From Thaumarchaeota archaeon 13_1_40CM_4_38_7 (GTDB lineage Archaea > Thermoproteota > Nitrososphaeria > Nitrososphaerales > Nitrosopumilaceae): a stretch of 38,253 nucleotides of DNA. The stretch spans positions 1 to 38,253 of the forward strand of contig MNFB01000010.1 in the NCBI GenBank assembly GCA_001917995.1, in the 5' to 3' direction. A model generated the notes under the pieces. The model did not search any database. It saw only the letters and a list, made by a program, of their open reading frames with translations, and was not told where the DNA came from. The position numbers were made by a program, and so were the translations under genes. Of the stretch, positions 1 through 9,833 are shown piece by piece; position 1 is the first letter of the stretch, and every line of letters begins with the position of its first letter.

Positions 1-355
1 TGGAAGATCTTACAGAAAGGGACCTTTTGAGAGTCTCAATGGTATTATAGCTATCACTATCTGTACATGCTTTTCTGCCTTTGAACAGTTTTACAAGGGT
101 AGCAAGTGAGCCCTTCCCACGCTCAGATTTTATTATTTCACAGTCAGTAGATTCTTCTTTTGCACGGCCCATCTCAAGCTCGGGGGATATGATAGTGGTA
201 CCGTTCTTGTCTAGTATACCAATTGCCTCACCCCAGAAACCAGTCATGTAAAATAAATTCTCAGGCTCAAATGCAACCAAAGTGTCACATCCTAGTTTAT
301 TGCAAAACTTGAGTAGATTCTTTTGGCGTTTTCGCATTACCATGGATCTTGTCAT
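1..355 (-). CDS. Xaa-Pro aminopeptidase (M24/creatinase-like) N-terminus, truncated by window edge
   Basis: Reverse strand is open from ATG at 355 to position 1: MTRSMVMRKRQKNLLKFCNKLGCDTLVAFEPENLFYMTGFWGEAIGILDKNGTTIISPELEMGRAKEE..., typical creatinase N-domain 'NLxYxTGF'. Not in ORF track because the stop is outside the window. Confidence 0.75.
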   Translation of the reverse strand, partial: MTRSMVMRKRQKNLLKFCNKLGCDTLVAFEPENLFYMTGFWGEAIGILDKNGTTIISPELEMGRAKEESTDCEIIKSERGKGSLATLVKLFKGRKACTDSDSYNTIETLKRSLSVRSS

Positions 356-411
356 TTAGTGTTTTATACTTGCTGGAAGGTTTAGATAATGGAATCAGAC
401 TTTGTGTTTTC

Positions 412-1416
412 GTGGAAGAAAAAAAGAAAGTAGTAGCATTATTGTCTGGAGGACTTGATAGTAGACTAGCTGTAAAAATGATGCAAAACCAAGGATTTGA
501 TGTCACAGCTGTTGCAATTAAGACTCCGTTTTGCGATTTTGATTGTGGGAGAGGATGCGGATTTGAAATAAGAGAAACAGCTGATACGTTAGGTGTTGAT
601 CTTAGGACAGTCTATCTTGGTGATGAATACATTGAGATGCTCAAGCATCCAAAGCATGGATTTGGTTCTGGTATGAACCCATGCATTGATTGCAGGGCAA
701 TGATGTTCAAAGCTGGCAAAAAAGTAATGGAAGAGGTTGGTGCCGAGTTTATTATTTCAGGCGAGGTTCTAGGACAAAGACCAATGAGTCAACACGGTCC
801 TGCTCTAAGAACAATCGAAAAAGAAGCCGGACTTGAAGGAAAGATAGTCAGGCCACTCTCAGCAGCTTTGCTTCCACCAACAGAACCTGAAACCAATGGT
901 CTGATAAAAAGAGAAAACCTTGGAATGATTCGAGGCAGATCAAGAAAAGAACAGCTGAAACTAGCTAAAGAATTTGGTTTTGAAAACCCGCCGAACGCAG
1001 GTGGTGGTTGTCTTTTAACAGATCCAGCATTTTCAGTTAGAGCAAAAGATCTCTTCAAGCATGTAGAAACTCCTACAACAAATGATATTGATCTTCTAAA
1101 AATTGGAAGACATTTTAGGTTTGATCCTAAAACAAAATTAATTGTTGGAAGAAACAAAGATGAAAATGAAATGCTGCAAGCTTTAGCACTAGATGGTGAC
1201 GTTTTGCTTGAAACAAAAGATCATGTCGGGCCAATATCGTTGCTTAGAGGTGATGATTTTGAAAAGAATTTGGAATTATCAGCAGCCATAACATTGCGTT
1301 ATTCTGATGCTCCAAAGAATACAGCTGAAATAGTGCTGTTCCAGAAAAAGGAGACAAAATCGGAGCTTTCAGTCTCCCAAATTGCCGAATCAGAGTATCT
1401 CCAGTACAGAATTTAG
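412..1416 (+). CDS. PP-loop ATPase, tRNA thiolation/modification enzyme-like (MnmA/ThiI-type ATP-pyrophosphatase)
   Basis: VVALLSGGLDSRLAVKMM PP-loop (SGGxDS) plus Cys motifs CDFDCGRGCGF and NPCIDCRAMMF. GTG at 412 is preferred over 349 because 349 overlaps the divergent M24 gene. Confidence 0.7.
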   Translation: MEEKKKVVALLSGGLDSRLAVKMMQNQGFDVTAVAIKTPFCDFDCGRGCGFEIRETADTLGVDLRTVYLGDEYIEMLKHPKHGFGSGMNPCIDCRAMMFKAGKKVMEEVGAEFIISGEVLGQRPMSQHGPALRTIEKEAGLEGKIVRPLSAALLPPTEPETNGLIKRENLGMIRGRSRKEQLKLAKEFGFENPPNAGGGCLLTDPAFSVRAKDLFKHVETPTTNDIDLLKIGRHFRFDPKTKLIVGRNKDENEMLQALALDGDVLLETKDHVGPISLLRGDDFEKNLELSAAITLRYSDAPKNTAEIVLFQKKETKSELSVSQIAESEYLQYRI

Positions 1417-1490
1417 GTGCACAAGCTAGTATGTGAACTGCAATTGACTAGCAAGACTTTTTGAGGGAGAGTAACTTGAATATCATCAGT

Positions 1491-1769
1491 ATGCAGACCC
1501 AAAAGTCTCCCATGTATCTCAAGGCAATAACGCTAAGGGACTATAGTGATGTCCATAGTGTAAGAGATGATATCAAAAAGGGTATGATTTTGGTTCTAAG
1601 AGTTACACCGCTTGCACAAAAAAATGTTGATGAGCTCAGAAAAGCAGTTGAAGAAATCTATAGCATTGCAAAAAGTGCTGATGCGGATATTGCAAGACTT
1701 GGTGAAGAAAGAATTATTGTGACGCCTGTGGGCGTGAAAATCTGGCGAGCAGAGTACGACTTAAAGTAA
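1491..1769 (+). CDS. sepF: Archaeal SepF-like cell division protein
   Basis: MYLKAITLRDYSDVHSVRDDIKKGMILVLRVTPLAQKNVDELRKAVEEIYSIAKSADADIARLGEERIIVTPVGVKIW matches the archaeal SepF core pattern; internal ATG at 1491 preferred over the ORF-track TTG at 1461. Confidence 0.8.
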   Translation: MQTQKSPMYLKAITLRDYSDVHSVRDDIKKGMILVLRVTPLAQKNVDELRKAVEEIYSIAKSADADIARLGEERIIVTPVGVKIWRAEYDLK

Positions 1770-3692
1770 TCTTAGGCCTTCTTGAACTTGTGGACAAGTT
1801 GTTTGAATTCTAAACATTCTGTGAATCGAGCTTGCAAGATTTTCACACTTTCTTCGTTCACCATGGTTTACTATAACTCTCCTAAGCTTTGGTCTTAGTC
1901 TGTGAACATACGACATTAACTGGTTATAATCACTGTGGCCACTAAATCCATCTAGTTTTTCCGTGGAACAGTTGATATTGATTACTTCTATTTTTCCTTC
2001 CTTGCCCATTACAGATACTTGTCTTGAGCCATCAAGTACCCTTCTTCCTAAAGTTCCATTTACTTGATACGATACAAACAAGATCTTGTTTTTCTGTATT
2101 GGTGCAATGTTCTTGAAATATTCCAGTACCGGTCCACCTTCTAACATACCCGAAGTCGCCATGATAATACATGGTCCTTCACGCAATGGCTCTTCTCTTG
2201 CATCAGAGTGTTCGATATTTGTGAAATATTCAGAGTCAAATGGATTCTCATCTGTTTCTAAGATCTTTTGTCGTAAATCGCGGGCAAGATACTCTGGATA
2301 GGCTTCATGGATGGCAGTTGCTTCTGAGATCATTCCTTCTGTGAATACTGGTGCCTCCATCAGTTGTCCTAGTTTCATGTATTGATTTATTACCATCATG
2401 AGTTCTTGAGCACGACCTACGGCAGGAATTGGAATTAAGACCTTGCCTCCGTTTCGTAGTGTCTCATTTACTGATTTGACAAATGCGCCTTCAACTTCCT
2501 CCCTTGTCGCCTGAATGTCTTCTTTTGCTCCATAAGTACTCTCAATTAGTAGAGTCTCAATTCTTGGAAAGTTCCATGATGCACTCTCAAATAGCATGGA
2601 TTTACCATACTTTAGATCGCCTGAATACACAAAATTATGATTGCCGTTTCCAATGTGGAAGTGGCAGCTAGCAGAACCTAGTATGTGGCCTGCATTTGAA
2701 AATACTAGTTTGATATCAGGCGAGATATCCGTTACAGTACCATATGATAGTGGAATTGTCTGTTTCATTACCTGCTTGACATCTCTTTCAGAGTATAGCG
2801 GAACCTTGCCTTGTGCGGCTGCTACCTTGATTGCATCCAGTTGAATGAGGTTCATCATAGGTAGGGTAGGTTCTGTGCAGTAGACAGGTCCCTTGTAGCC
2901 ATACTTGAAAAGAACGGGTAAAAATCCAGTATGGTCTAGGTGTGCATGGCTTATTACAACTGCATCTAGCTCGTCTAACGTGATATTTGGCCAGTCAAGG
3001 CGAGGAAACGCTTCCATTGGGCTCCGGGCACCTGGATTTACACCACAATCGACTAAAATCTTTGACTCGTGTGTGGTAAGCAGCATACAAGACCTTCCTA
3101 CCTGGCTGAATCCTCCTAGTGTAATAAGAGAAACTTCGGCATCTTCAGAAAGTTTTGGTCGAAAGATCTGCTCACCTACTTGTCGGAGGTGCTTGCTTCG
3201 TTCAGTAGATGATATCTTGAGGTTATAGTTTATGGTTTGAATTGTTTGCGATTGAGCTGTGGTAGCTTTTCTTATCCTAACTCTCCATCCTGTCTTGGAT
3301 ACAAGGTCTACCATGTTAAAGACCTCGGCATTATTTAGAAGCCATGGTCGCTTTATCTCAATTGTCATCTCACCTGTTGCAGTATCAAAGAAAGTACCTT
3401 GCAGCTCAGCATCTTTTGGAAGCATTTGAGTAAGAATCTGTCTTGATTCTTCCTCACTTTTTCTGATGGACTCTTCAGTTCTTACTACGATTCTCTTTTT
3501 TATGACGTTTACCATGTTTGAGATTACTTCGTTGTGTTCCATTAGGTATCTTGGGTTCTTTGTATAGATTGCAATTCTCGGTCCCTCATAGTCTATCTTT
3601 GTAACATCAGCCTCTTTTGGAATACTTTGCAGTATGGTTCCCATGATATTGGGTGCTGGAGATAGTTCACGTTGTTGTGTTTTTCTTTGCAT
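1761..3692 (-). CDS. fttA: KH-domain beta-CASP ribonuclease aCPSF1 / transcription termination factor FttA
   Basis: 643 aa with N-terminal KH region, metallo-beta-lactamase motif HAHLDHTG, and beta-CASP motifs (GFSGHSDYNQL, VNHGE). Confidence 0.93.
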   Translation of the reverse strand: MQRKTQQRELSPAPNIMGTILQSIPKEADVTKIDYEGPRIAIYTKNPRYLMEHNEVISNMVNVIKKRIVVRTEESIRKSEEESRQILTQMLPKDAELQGTFFDTATGEMTIEIKRPWLLNNAEVFNMVDLVSKTGWRVRIRKATTAQSQTIQTINYNLKISSTERSKHLRQVGEQIFRPKLSEDAEVSLITLGGFSQVGRSCMLLTTHESKILVDCGVNPGARSPMEAFPRLDWPNITLDELDAVVISHAHLDHTGFLPVLFKYGYKGPVYCTEPTLPMMNLIQLDAIKVAAAQGKVPLYSERDVKQVMKQTIPLSYGTVTDISPDIKLVFSNAGHILGSASCHFHIGNGNHNFVYSGDLKYGKSMLFESASWNFPRIETLLIESTYGAKEDIQATREEVEGAFVKSVNETLRNGGKVLIPIPAVGRAQELMMVINQYMKLGQLMEAPVFTEGMISEATAIHEAYPEYLARDLRQKILETDENPFDSEYFTNIEHSDAREEPLREGPCIIMATSGMLEGGPVLEYFKNIAPIQKNKILFVSYQVNGTLGRRVLDGSRQVSVMGKEGKIEVININCSTEKLDGFSGHSDYNQLMSYVHRLRPKLRRVIVNHGERRKCENLASSIHRMFRIQTTCPQVQEGLRLL

Positions 3693-3699
3693 TAAATCA

Positions 3700-4332
3700 C
3701 TAAAGCGTAATGATGGCCTTTTTCTGCTCTTTTGATAAGAGTTGGAATCCTTGCTTGTCGATTGTTGCGACGTTTATGCCGTCACCAGTTCCAATGTTTC
3801 TTGTTATCGCAGCTTTTACCGCTCTTAGGGCAATTATTTTTCCTTCTTCTATGGTAAGACCATCTCGGTATTCACTTTCCAAAAGACCATATGCTACTGG
3901 TGAACCGCTTCCTGTTGTCACGTATTTTTTTTGGTCAAGTGAACCAAACGGATCAATGTTGTAAAGCGATGGACCTTGCTTGTCGTATCCTCCTACCAAG
4001 ATATCTGCAATAAAACCATAGTATCTATTTTGGAAGAAGATAAGCGATGCAAGTCTTGCAATTGACTTGACTGGCAGATACTCTTGTTTTTCTATTCTGT
4101 GAATGTTAGAATGATATCGTAACATGTCTGTTATATTCTGCGCATCTGCAACTCCACCTGCCATTGTCATGCCTGCGTGATTGTCTATCTTTTGGATCTT
4201 CATCGTGTTGTTATTTGCTATAAAATAGCCTGCACTTGCTCTCATGTCGGCGCACAAAACTACGCCGTCAGTACAGGTGATACCTACTGTAGTTGTTCCA
4301 TGTAGTGTGTGTTGTTCAATGTAGTCTGACAA
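3700..4332 (-). CDS. psmB: Proteasome beta subunit
   Basis: HGTTTVGITCTDGVVLCADMRASAG... catalytic Thr after propeptide; GSGSPVAYGLLE; GDGINVATID. Confidence 0.94.
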   Translation of the reverse strand: MSDYIEQHTLHGTTTVGITCTDGVVLCADMRASAGYFIANNNTMKIQKIDNHAGMTMAGGVADAQNITDMLRYHSNIHRIEKQEYLPVKSIARLASLIFFQNRYYGFIADILVGGYDKQGPSLYNIDPFGSLDQKKYVTTGSGSPVAYGLLESEYRDGLTIEEGKIIALRAVKAAITRNIGTGDGINVATIDKQGFQLLSKEQKKAIITL

Positions 4333-4418
4333 ATAACATCTTACCTAACTAGAGATACATTCGATTAGGTTTTCACCGGCTTAAATAACTTTGTATTCTG
4401 AGGGATAATCGATAAATA

Positions 4419-5480
4419 ATGAGATTCCAAGTTCAATCCATGCCTTCTCATGTAATGGAGTTGCCAAGGAAGATAGTCATTGGTGAGAAAAATATCAGTG
4501 ACATTGGAACCTTTCTGGTAGGCCTTTCTAATCCAAAAAAAGTCTCTATTGTTTCAGGGGACCAAGTAAGAAAGATCGCATTCAAGAAGGTGGCCTCTTC
4601 ACTTTCTGATTCAGAGATAAAAAATGTCTGGCATCTTAGCAAAAGCAATGATGTGGCATCTGTAAAAAGAACTCTTGAGCAGATAAAGAAGGACAAAGGC
4701 GATCTGATAGTTGGAATAGGTGGTGGAAGGTCTGTTGATATTGCAAAGATGATTGCATTTACGTTAAAAAAGTCATTTGTTAGTATTCCAACTTCGGCAT
4801 CCCATGATGGTATAGCAAGTCCCTTTGTTTCCTTACGTGGAGACAAGCCTTATTCCATAATTGCAACTGCCCCACTAGGAGTATTTGTTGATATTGAGAT
4901 TCTAAAAAAGGCACCAAGAAAACTTCTTGCAAGTGGTTGTGGAGATCTTATGGCCAAAGTAACTGCTGTCAGGGATTGGGAACTTGCAAGAGACAACATT
5001 GGAGAATATTTTGGCACTTATGCTGCAAATCTGGCATCAATGAGCGCTAAGATAGTTATAGACAATTCGAAGAATTTCAAAAGAAATCCAGACGTAAGAA
5101 TGATTGTAGAAGCACTGATTAGTTCAGGTGTTGCTGCGTGTATTGCTGGAAGCAGCAGACCCTGTTCTGGAGCAGAGCATCTTTTTTCCCATGCAGTGGA
5201 TTATCTTGAACCAGACGTTGGACTACATGGAGAAAAATGTGGAATTGGTGCAATTTTGATTGCAAAGCTTCAGGGTCAGGACTGGAAGAGGATTATTCAA
5301 ATGTTAAAAAATGTAGGTGCGCCCACTACTGCAAAAGAGATTGGACTCTCTTCTCGAACTCTAGCAAAAGCACTGACTATTGCCCAGTCATTAAGACCGG
5401 AAAGATACACTATTTTAAGTCAAGTTAAGATGAACGAAGAAAAAGCTATCGCTTTGGCAAAAAGCACTGGCGTATTGTAG
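4419..5480 (+). CDS. egsA: sn-glycerol-1-phosphate dehydrogenase
   Basis: IVGIGGGRSVDIAKMIAF, SIPTSASHDGIASPFVS, GAEHLFSHAVDYL, LHGEKCGIGAILIA typical of archaeal G1P dehydrogenase. Confidence 0.93.
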   Translation: MRFQVQSMPSHVMELPRKIVIGEKNISDIGTFLVGLSNPKKVSIVSGDQVRKIAFKKVASSLSDSEIKNVWHLSKSNDVASVKRTLEQIKKDKGDLIVGIGGGRSVDIAKMIAFTLKKSFVSIPTSASHDGIASPFVSLRGDKPYSIIATAPLGVFVDIEILKKAPRKLLASGCGDLMAKVTAVRDWELARDNIGEYFGTYAANLASMSAKIVIDNSKNFKRNPDVRMIVEALISSGVAACIAGSSRPCSGAEHLFSHAVDYLEPDVGLHGEKCGIGAILIAKLQGQDWKRIIQMLKNVGAPTTAKEIGLSSRTLAKALTIAQSLRPERYTILSQVKMNEEKAIALAKSTGVL

Positions 5481-5481
5481 C

Positions 5482-6246
5482 TTAAGCTGCTTTTGGCTGC
5501 ACAGGCTTGGCTTCAGCTGCCTTTTGTTCTACTGGCTTGGTCTGAGGCGGTTCCTGTTTTGCCTTGTTATAAGTCTCGATAAAGTTGATCTTGTCTAGTT
5601 TATTGACAAACTTGAGAACCTCATTTGCAATTGCACGCTTTACAACCTGTATACCTTCCATCATCATTGCTTCTTCTGGAATTACGATATCAACTTGTGA
5701 ATCTTTTATCTCAAACTTGAGCTTTGATTCATCAAGCGGGAATCTTCGTTTGAGTAATCCCAATATCTTGTCTTGATCAGTATCAAGTGACTTGAGTATA
5801 TTTAGATCATACAAAATTGTTCTTCCCGCAAACCTATGATTGTAATCAACCTGAACTCTCCCCGAGCCGATAAATCTGATAATTCCAGCCTTGTCATCAA
5901 TCTCTATAGTGTCTCCAACAGAAACTTTCTCAGCATCATCTCCAAGTTTTCGCAAAGGAATCATTCGAACCTTGCTTGGATCTCTTGTTCCAAATCCTTT
6001 CTCTGGTGGAACCTCAATTGTTAGCTTATCACCAACATTTGCATTAAGAAGAGCGTCATCTAGTCCTTTGAGCACCCATGATTCTCCTACCGCTATTAGT
6101 CTTGGTTGATATTTGATATTTGCATCATAAAGTGAACTTGATTTAGCATCATCTTCTCTTGTAGTCTCAAAGACCTCGTTTGTGTCTTTTACCTTTGCAG
6201 TATAGTCTACCAAAACTAAGGTGCCTTTTTGGAAAGCCAACGTCAT
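5482..6246 (-). CDS. FKBP-type (SlyD-like) peptidyl-prolyl cis-trans isomerase with C-terminal Lys/Pro/Ala/Gln tail
   Basis: FQKGTLVLVDYTAKVKDTNEVFETT, VGDKLTIEVPPEKGFG, DYNHRFAGRTILYDL; low-complexity C-terminus KQEPPQTKPVEQKAAEAKPVQPKAA. Confidence 0.88.
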   Translation of the reverse strand: MTLAFQKGTLVLVDYTAKVKDTNEVFETTREDDAKSSSLYDANIKYQPRLIAVGESWVLKGLDDALLNANVGDKLTIEVPPEKGFGTRDPSKVRMIPLRKLGDDAEKVSVGDTIEIDDKAGIIRFIGSGRVQVDYNHRFAGRTILYDLNILKSLDTDQDKILGLLKRRFPLDESKLKFEIKDSQVDIVIPEEAMMMEGIQVVKRAIANEVLKFVNKLDKINFIETYNKAKQEPPQTKPVEQKAAEAKPVQPKAA

Positions 6247-6284
6247 TCGATCCTTTTAGTTCCTTATATTAAGTTAACACGAAA

Positions 6285-7460
6285 TCAAAGTGCTTTTAAT
6301 TTCTCTTCAGCTACTTTGAGTGCTTCTGGATTTGTCTTGTATCCCATCATGTCAAGTGTTGATGCAATTGCGGATATAGTTCTCATAACATGGTATCTAG
6401 AAACTTCACCCATACATCCAACTCGAAACACTTTGCCTTTGAGATCACCAAACCCACCAGCTACAAGAACTCTAAACTTTTCAGACAAAGTACCTCTGAA
6501 TGTTTTGTCATCTAGTCCATGAAGATAATTTAATGCAATTACAACTGTTGAGCGAGCATCTTCATTTGCAAAAGGTGTAAGACCCAAAGCGCTCAGCCCA
6601 CTGTAAAGTGCGTTTGAACAAACTCTATGCCTTTTTACTCTGTTGTCCATTCCCTCTTCTAAGATGATATCAAGTGCCTCTCTATACGCATAAAGTAATG
6701 GCAGAGCAGGAGTAAATGGTGTCTCTTTGTTGTCGTCATAATACTTGAAGTATCTTGCCATGTTAAAGTAAAATGTAGGAGGTGGGTTTGCAATCATCTG
6801 TTTCTTTGCTTTTGGACTTACTGCTATTGGCGAGATTCCAGGTGGAGCGGCAAGTGCCTTTTGTGCTCCTGCGACACATACATCTACTCCCCACTTGTCC
6901 ATATGAAATTCTTCACCACCTAGTATTGATACACCATCTACCACATAGAATGAATCGTTTCTAGAGGTAAGACTTGAAACCTTATCAAGATATTTGACCA
7001 TGGTTCCTGTTGAAGTCTCATTCCATACAACATAGAATGCTTTTACATCCTTGTTGTTATCAAAGGCCTCTTTTACTTGATCAAAACTGGCGTTTTGCCC
7101 AAATGGTGTGCTAAGTCGTATCACATTTGCACCCTGCCATTCTAGCATTGTTGCAAGTCTTCCACTAAACTCACCGTTGACTGGGATTATCACCTTATCG
7201 CCCTTTTTGATCATGTTTACAACAGATGCTTCAACTGCTCCTGTGCCAGAAGCACTGAGCGCTACTACATCACCTTTAGTATCGAACACCTTTTGGGTCT
7301 TTTCAACAACATCAGTGTATAATTTTACGAAATCTTTACTTCTGTGATTTATCATATGAGTAAACATCGCTCGTGTTACTCTTTCCGGAACATTTGTTGG
7401 TCCGGGAAGCATTACTAAATATTCCAAATAAATTCTCCATTCTTTACGATTAGTAACCAA
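6285..7460 (-). CDS. Class V aminotransferase (alanine-glyoxylate / serine-pyruvate aminotransferase family)
   Basis: MLPGPTNVPERVTRAMFTHMINHRSKDF, VDGVSILGGEEFHMDKWGVDVCVAGAQKALAAPPG (PLP Lys region). Confidence 0.88.
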   Translation of the reverse strand: MVTNRKEWRIYLEYLVMLPGPTNVPERVTRAMFTHMINHRSKDFVKLYTDVVEKTQKVFDTKGDVVALSASGTGAVEASVVNMIKKGDKVIIPVNGEFSGRLATMLEWQGANVIRLSTPFGQNASFDQVKEAFDNNKDVKAFYVVWNETSTGTMVKYLDKVSSLTSRNDSFYVVDGVSILGGEEFHMDKWGVDVCVAGAQKALAAPPGISPIAVSPKAKKQMIANPPPTFYFNMARYFKYYDDNKETPFTPALPLLYAYREALDIILEEGMDNRVKRHRVCSNALYSGLSALGLTPFANEDARSTVVIALNYLHGLDDKTFRGTLSEKFRVLVAGGFGDLKGKVFRVGCMGEVSRYHVMRTISAIASTLDMMGYKTNPEALKVAEEKLKAL

Positions 7461-7478
7461 TATTTATAATTAAAGAAT

Positions 7479-7985
7479 CTACGACAGTCGCGCTTTGGCA
7501 TTTATCTTTAATAGTAATTTTTTGGTTCCCTCTGGAACAAGTTCTGACCAATTATTTTCTGAGGCGATCATTTCACGAATGTTTGTACCTGAGATCTTGT
7601 CTCTTTGCAGCATAGGAACTTCGATTACATTAATTCCTCTTTTTTTATACAGATTTGTTGTAAAATCATCATTTGAGAATACCACATCATATTTTGGAAC
7701 AATAGAATCTACATGATGTGTCCATTTCTCGTGATCGCCAATGTCTGGTATGTAGTAAATCTTGACTCGTTTTAGTATATCAGAATCAAGCGATGAAAGA
7801 ATCATTTCTTTTCTTTCATCTGCGGTAAATGGGTTTTTCTTTTCATTACTCTTGTTTGAGCTTCCTATCCCTATCCAGAGATTTTCAACTTTTGACAGGC
7901 AAAAATTGACAGCTGCCAAATGTCCTTTGTGAAACGGTTGAAACCTACCAATTAAAAGACCATTCACGTCCAGTTTTCGCTGCAC
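7479..7985 (-). CDS. Nicotinamide-nucleotide adenylyltransferase (archaeal NMNAT)
   Basis: GLLIGRFQPFHKGHLAAV nucleotidyltransferase HxGH; SGTNIREMIASENNW ISTxxR-like motif. Confidence 0.9.
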   Translation of the reverse strand: MQRKLDVNGLLIGRFQPFHKGHLAAVNFCLSKVENLWIGIGSSNKSNEKKNPFTADERKEMILSSLDSDILKRVKIYYIPDIGDHEKWTHHVDSIVPKYDVVFSNDDFTTNLYKKRGINVIEVPMLQRDKISGTNIREMIASENNWSELVPEGTKKLLLKINAKARLS

Positions 7986-8089
7986 TTCTTTAAAAAACCA
8001 TCATTGGTTACACAAGTTGTTCATGTTCCAACCGAAGGTTTTATTCAGTCAATTCCTTTATACTACAAAATATCATTTTATCAAAATCA

Positions 8090-9088
8090 TCAAGTAGAAG
8101 TCTGGGAAAATGTCTTTATGACAAGTGTGATAATAAATGATACTGCGGCACTTGCAGGTATGGTGATTACCCATGCCCACACAATTCTTCTCCCAAGACC
8201 CCATCTAACTGCAGACATTCGTCTGACAGCCCCCACTCCCATTATTGAACCAGAAATTGCATGAGTTGTGCTTGCTGGAATACCAAGCCATGCAAGAACT
8301 GCAAGAATGCTTGCTGCTCCCGTTTCCGCTGAAAAACCCTGATATGGTCTTAGTTGGGTTATCTTAAGAGCCATGGTCCTCACTATTCTCCATCCCCCAA
8401 AGAATGTCCCAAGACTCATAGCTACTGCTGCCATCAAAATTACGTAAGATGGAATCTGGAATTTTGTGATAACACCCTGAGTGAGAAGAATAAGAGCAAT
8501 AACACCCATCGTCTTTTGTCCATCATTTGCACCATGTGTCAGAGAGAAATATGTTGCTGACACAAGTTGTAGTCTTCCAAAAACTGAATTGACTCTACCT
8601 GGTTTTGCTTTTGCAAATGCTGCCATTATCAATAACGCTATAAGAAAAGCAACTACCAATCCCACAACTGGTGAAATTACGATTCCCATGGTCACCTTAC
8701 CCAGACCATCAAAAACTATTGCCTTGGCTCCAGCTCCTGCCAAACCCGCACCAAGAATTCCTCCTACTAGAGCGTGGCTACTAGAGGTAGGCAAACCTAG
8801 TAGCCATGTGATAATATCCCAGACTATTGCACCAGCCAAGGCACCTATAATAATCTCTATAGTAACAAAATCTGGATTTATGATACCTTTTCCTATGGTT
8901 GTAGCTACAGCAACACCAAACAGAAAAGGTCCGACGAAATTAGCAACTGCAGCTATTGCAACAGCTTGAAGAGGCCTCAGAATTCTAGTTCCTATGACCG
9001 TAGCTATCGAATTTGCTGCATCATGAAATCCGTTCAGAAAGTCAAATGCAAGTGCTGCTATTATGGCTAATATGGCAATTTCCAACAT
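8090..9088 (-). CDS. PiT-family inorganic phosphate transporter
   Basis: DFLNGFHDAANSIATVIGTRIL and SLTHGANDGQKTMGVI duplicated PiT signatures; multi-TM. Confidence 0.93.
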   Translation of the reverse strand: MLEIAILAIIAALAFDFLNGFHDAANSIATVIGTRILRPLQAVAIAAVANFVGPFLFGVAVATTIGKGIINPDFVTIEIIIGALAGAIVWDIITWLLGLPTSSSHALVGGILGAGLAGAGAKAIVFDGLGKVTMGIVISPVVGLVVAFLIALLIMAAFAKAKPGRVNSVFGRLQLVSATYFSLTHGANDGQKTMGVIALILLTQGVITKFQIPSYVILMAAVAMSLGTFFGGWRIVRTMALKITQLRPYQGFSAETGAASILAVLAWLGIPASTTHAISGSIMGVGAVRRMSAVRWGLGRRIVWAWVITIPASAAVSFIITLVIKTFSQTST

Positions 9089-9095
9089 AAAAAAT

Positions 9096-9728
9096 CTAAG
9101 TATATTTGAGAACGACGTCTTCTATAGAATCAGCAACATCAAGACATCTGTCGGAAGCTTCTTCCAGTGCCTCATAGATGTCTTTTAGTTTTATTATATT
9201 GATAATATCGGTTGTTTCCAATAGCTCGCCTACAGCTTTTCTATATAGATCATCTGCTTTATGTTCGATTTCGCTAATGGTACGGCAATGTTCGATTATA
9301 GATTTGTTTACCTTCAGCTTATTTAGACTAGTAATCATGAGATTGATTTCTTTTGTAGAATTATGAATCTCCTTTGCTAGATCCAGCATGTAAGGTGGAG
9401 ATGATTTTATCTTGAAATTAACTATCCTGCCTGATATGCCCTCAATATAATCAATAATATCATCGGTCTTTGAAGCAATTCTAGATATATCCTCACGATC
9501 TAATGGAGTAATGAATGTCTTGTTTAATTCTTCAAAAACAGAATGTGTAAGTTCGTCTGCTTCTCTTTCAATTTTTTTTATCTGTACATGATTTTCATTT
9601 AATTTTTGAAAATCATTAAACAGATCTACTAATAATTTTGCTGCATTTTCTGCTCTACATGCAAGCTCGTTTAGAATTGATAAAATCTCTTTTTCGTTTG
9701 ACTTAATCCACGAAGTCCATTGCGTCAT
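9096..9728 (-). CDS. DUF47/PhoU-like phosphate transport regulator
   Basis: All-helical; READELTHSVFEELNKTFITPLDREDISRIASKTDDIIDYIEG; 7 nt upstream of PiT gene. Confidence 0.9.
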   Translation of the reverse strand: MTQWTSWIKSNEKEILSILNELACRAENAAKLLVDLFNDFQKLNENHVQIKKIEREADELTHSVFEELNKTFITPLDREDISRIASKTDDIIDYIEGISGRIVNFKIKSSPPYMLDLAKEIHNSTKEINLMITSLNKLKVNKSIIEHCRTISEIEHKADDLYRKAVGELLETTDIINIIKLKDIYEALEEASDRCLDVADSIEDVVLKYT

Positions 9729-9746
9729 ATAGTTTGTGACTTATCT

Positions 9747-9831
9747 TTCATAGTTAAATGTCTGATGTATATAGGACCTATGAACTATATAGTTGATTTT
9801 GCATCAGCACTAGTTAACAAATTGTTTAACT
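9747..9831. promoter_or_regulatory. Cluster of palindromes upstream of the DUF47-PiT operon
   Basis: TTCATAG(9747-9753)/CTATGAA(9778-9784); AACTATATAGTT(9783-9794) perfect 12-bp palindrome; TAGTTAACAA...TTGTTTAACTA imperfect palindrome further left of the upstream gene. Confidence 0.45.
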
Positions 9832-9833
9832 AA

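Noticed and set aside
349-411. N-terminal 21-aa extension of the PP-loop protein
   Set aside because: Overlaps the start of the divergent aminopeptidase; GTG at 412 directly precedes the conserved domain.
789-1157. 122-aa antisense ORF on minus strand
   Set aside because: Lies fully inside the PP-loop gene; no domain character; shadow ORF.
4448-4846. 132-aa antisense ORF inside egsA
   Set aside because: Shadow of a strongly supported gene.
5482-5560. C-terminal KPVEQKAAEAKPVQPKAA tail of the FKBP protein as a novel module
   Set aside because: Low-complexity, disordered tail; common and not informative without comparison.
8481-8969. 162-aa plus-strand ORF inside the PiT gene
   Set aside because: Low-complexity I/A/P-rich translation produced by reading the transporter TM codons in reverse.
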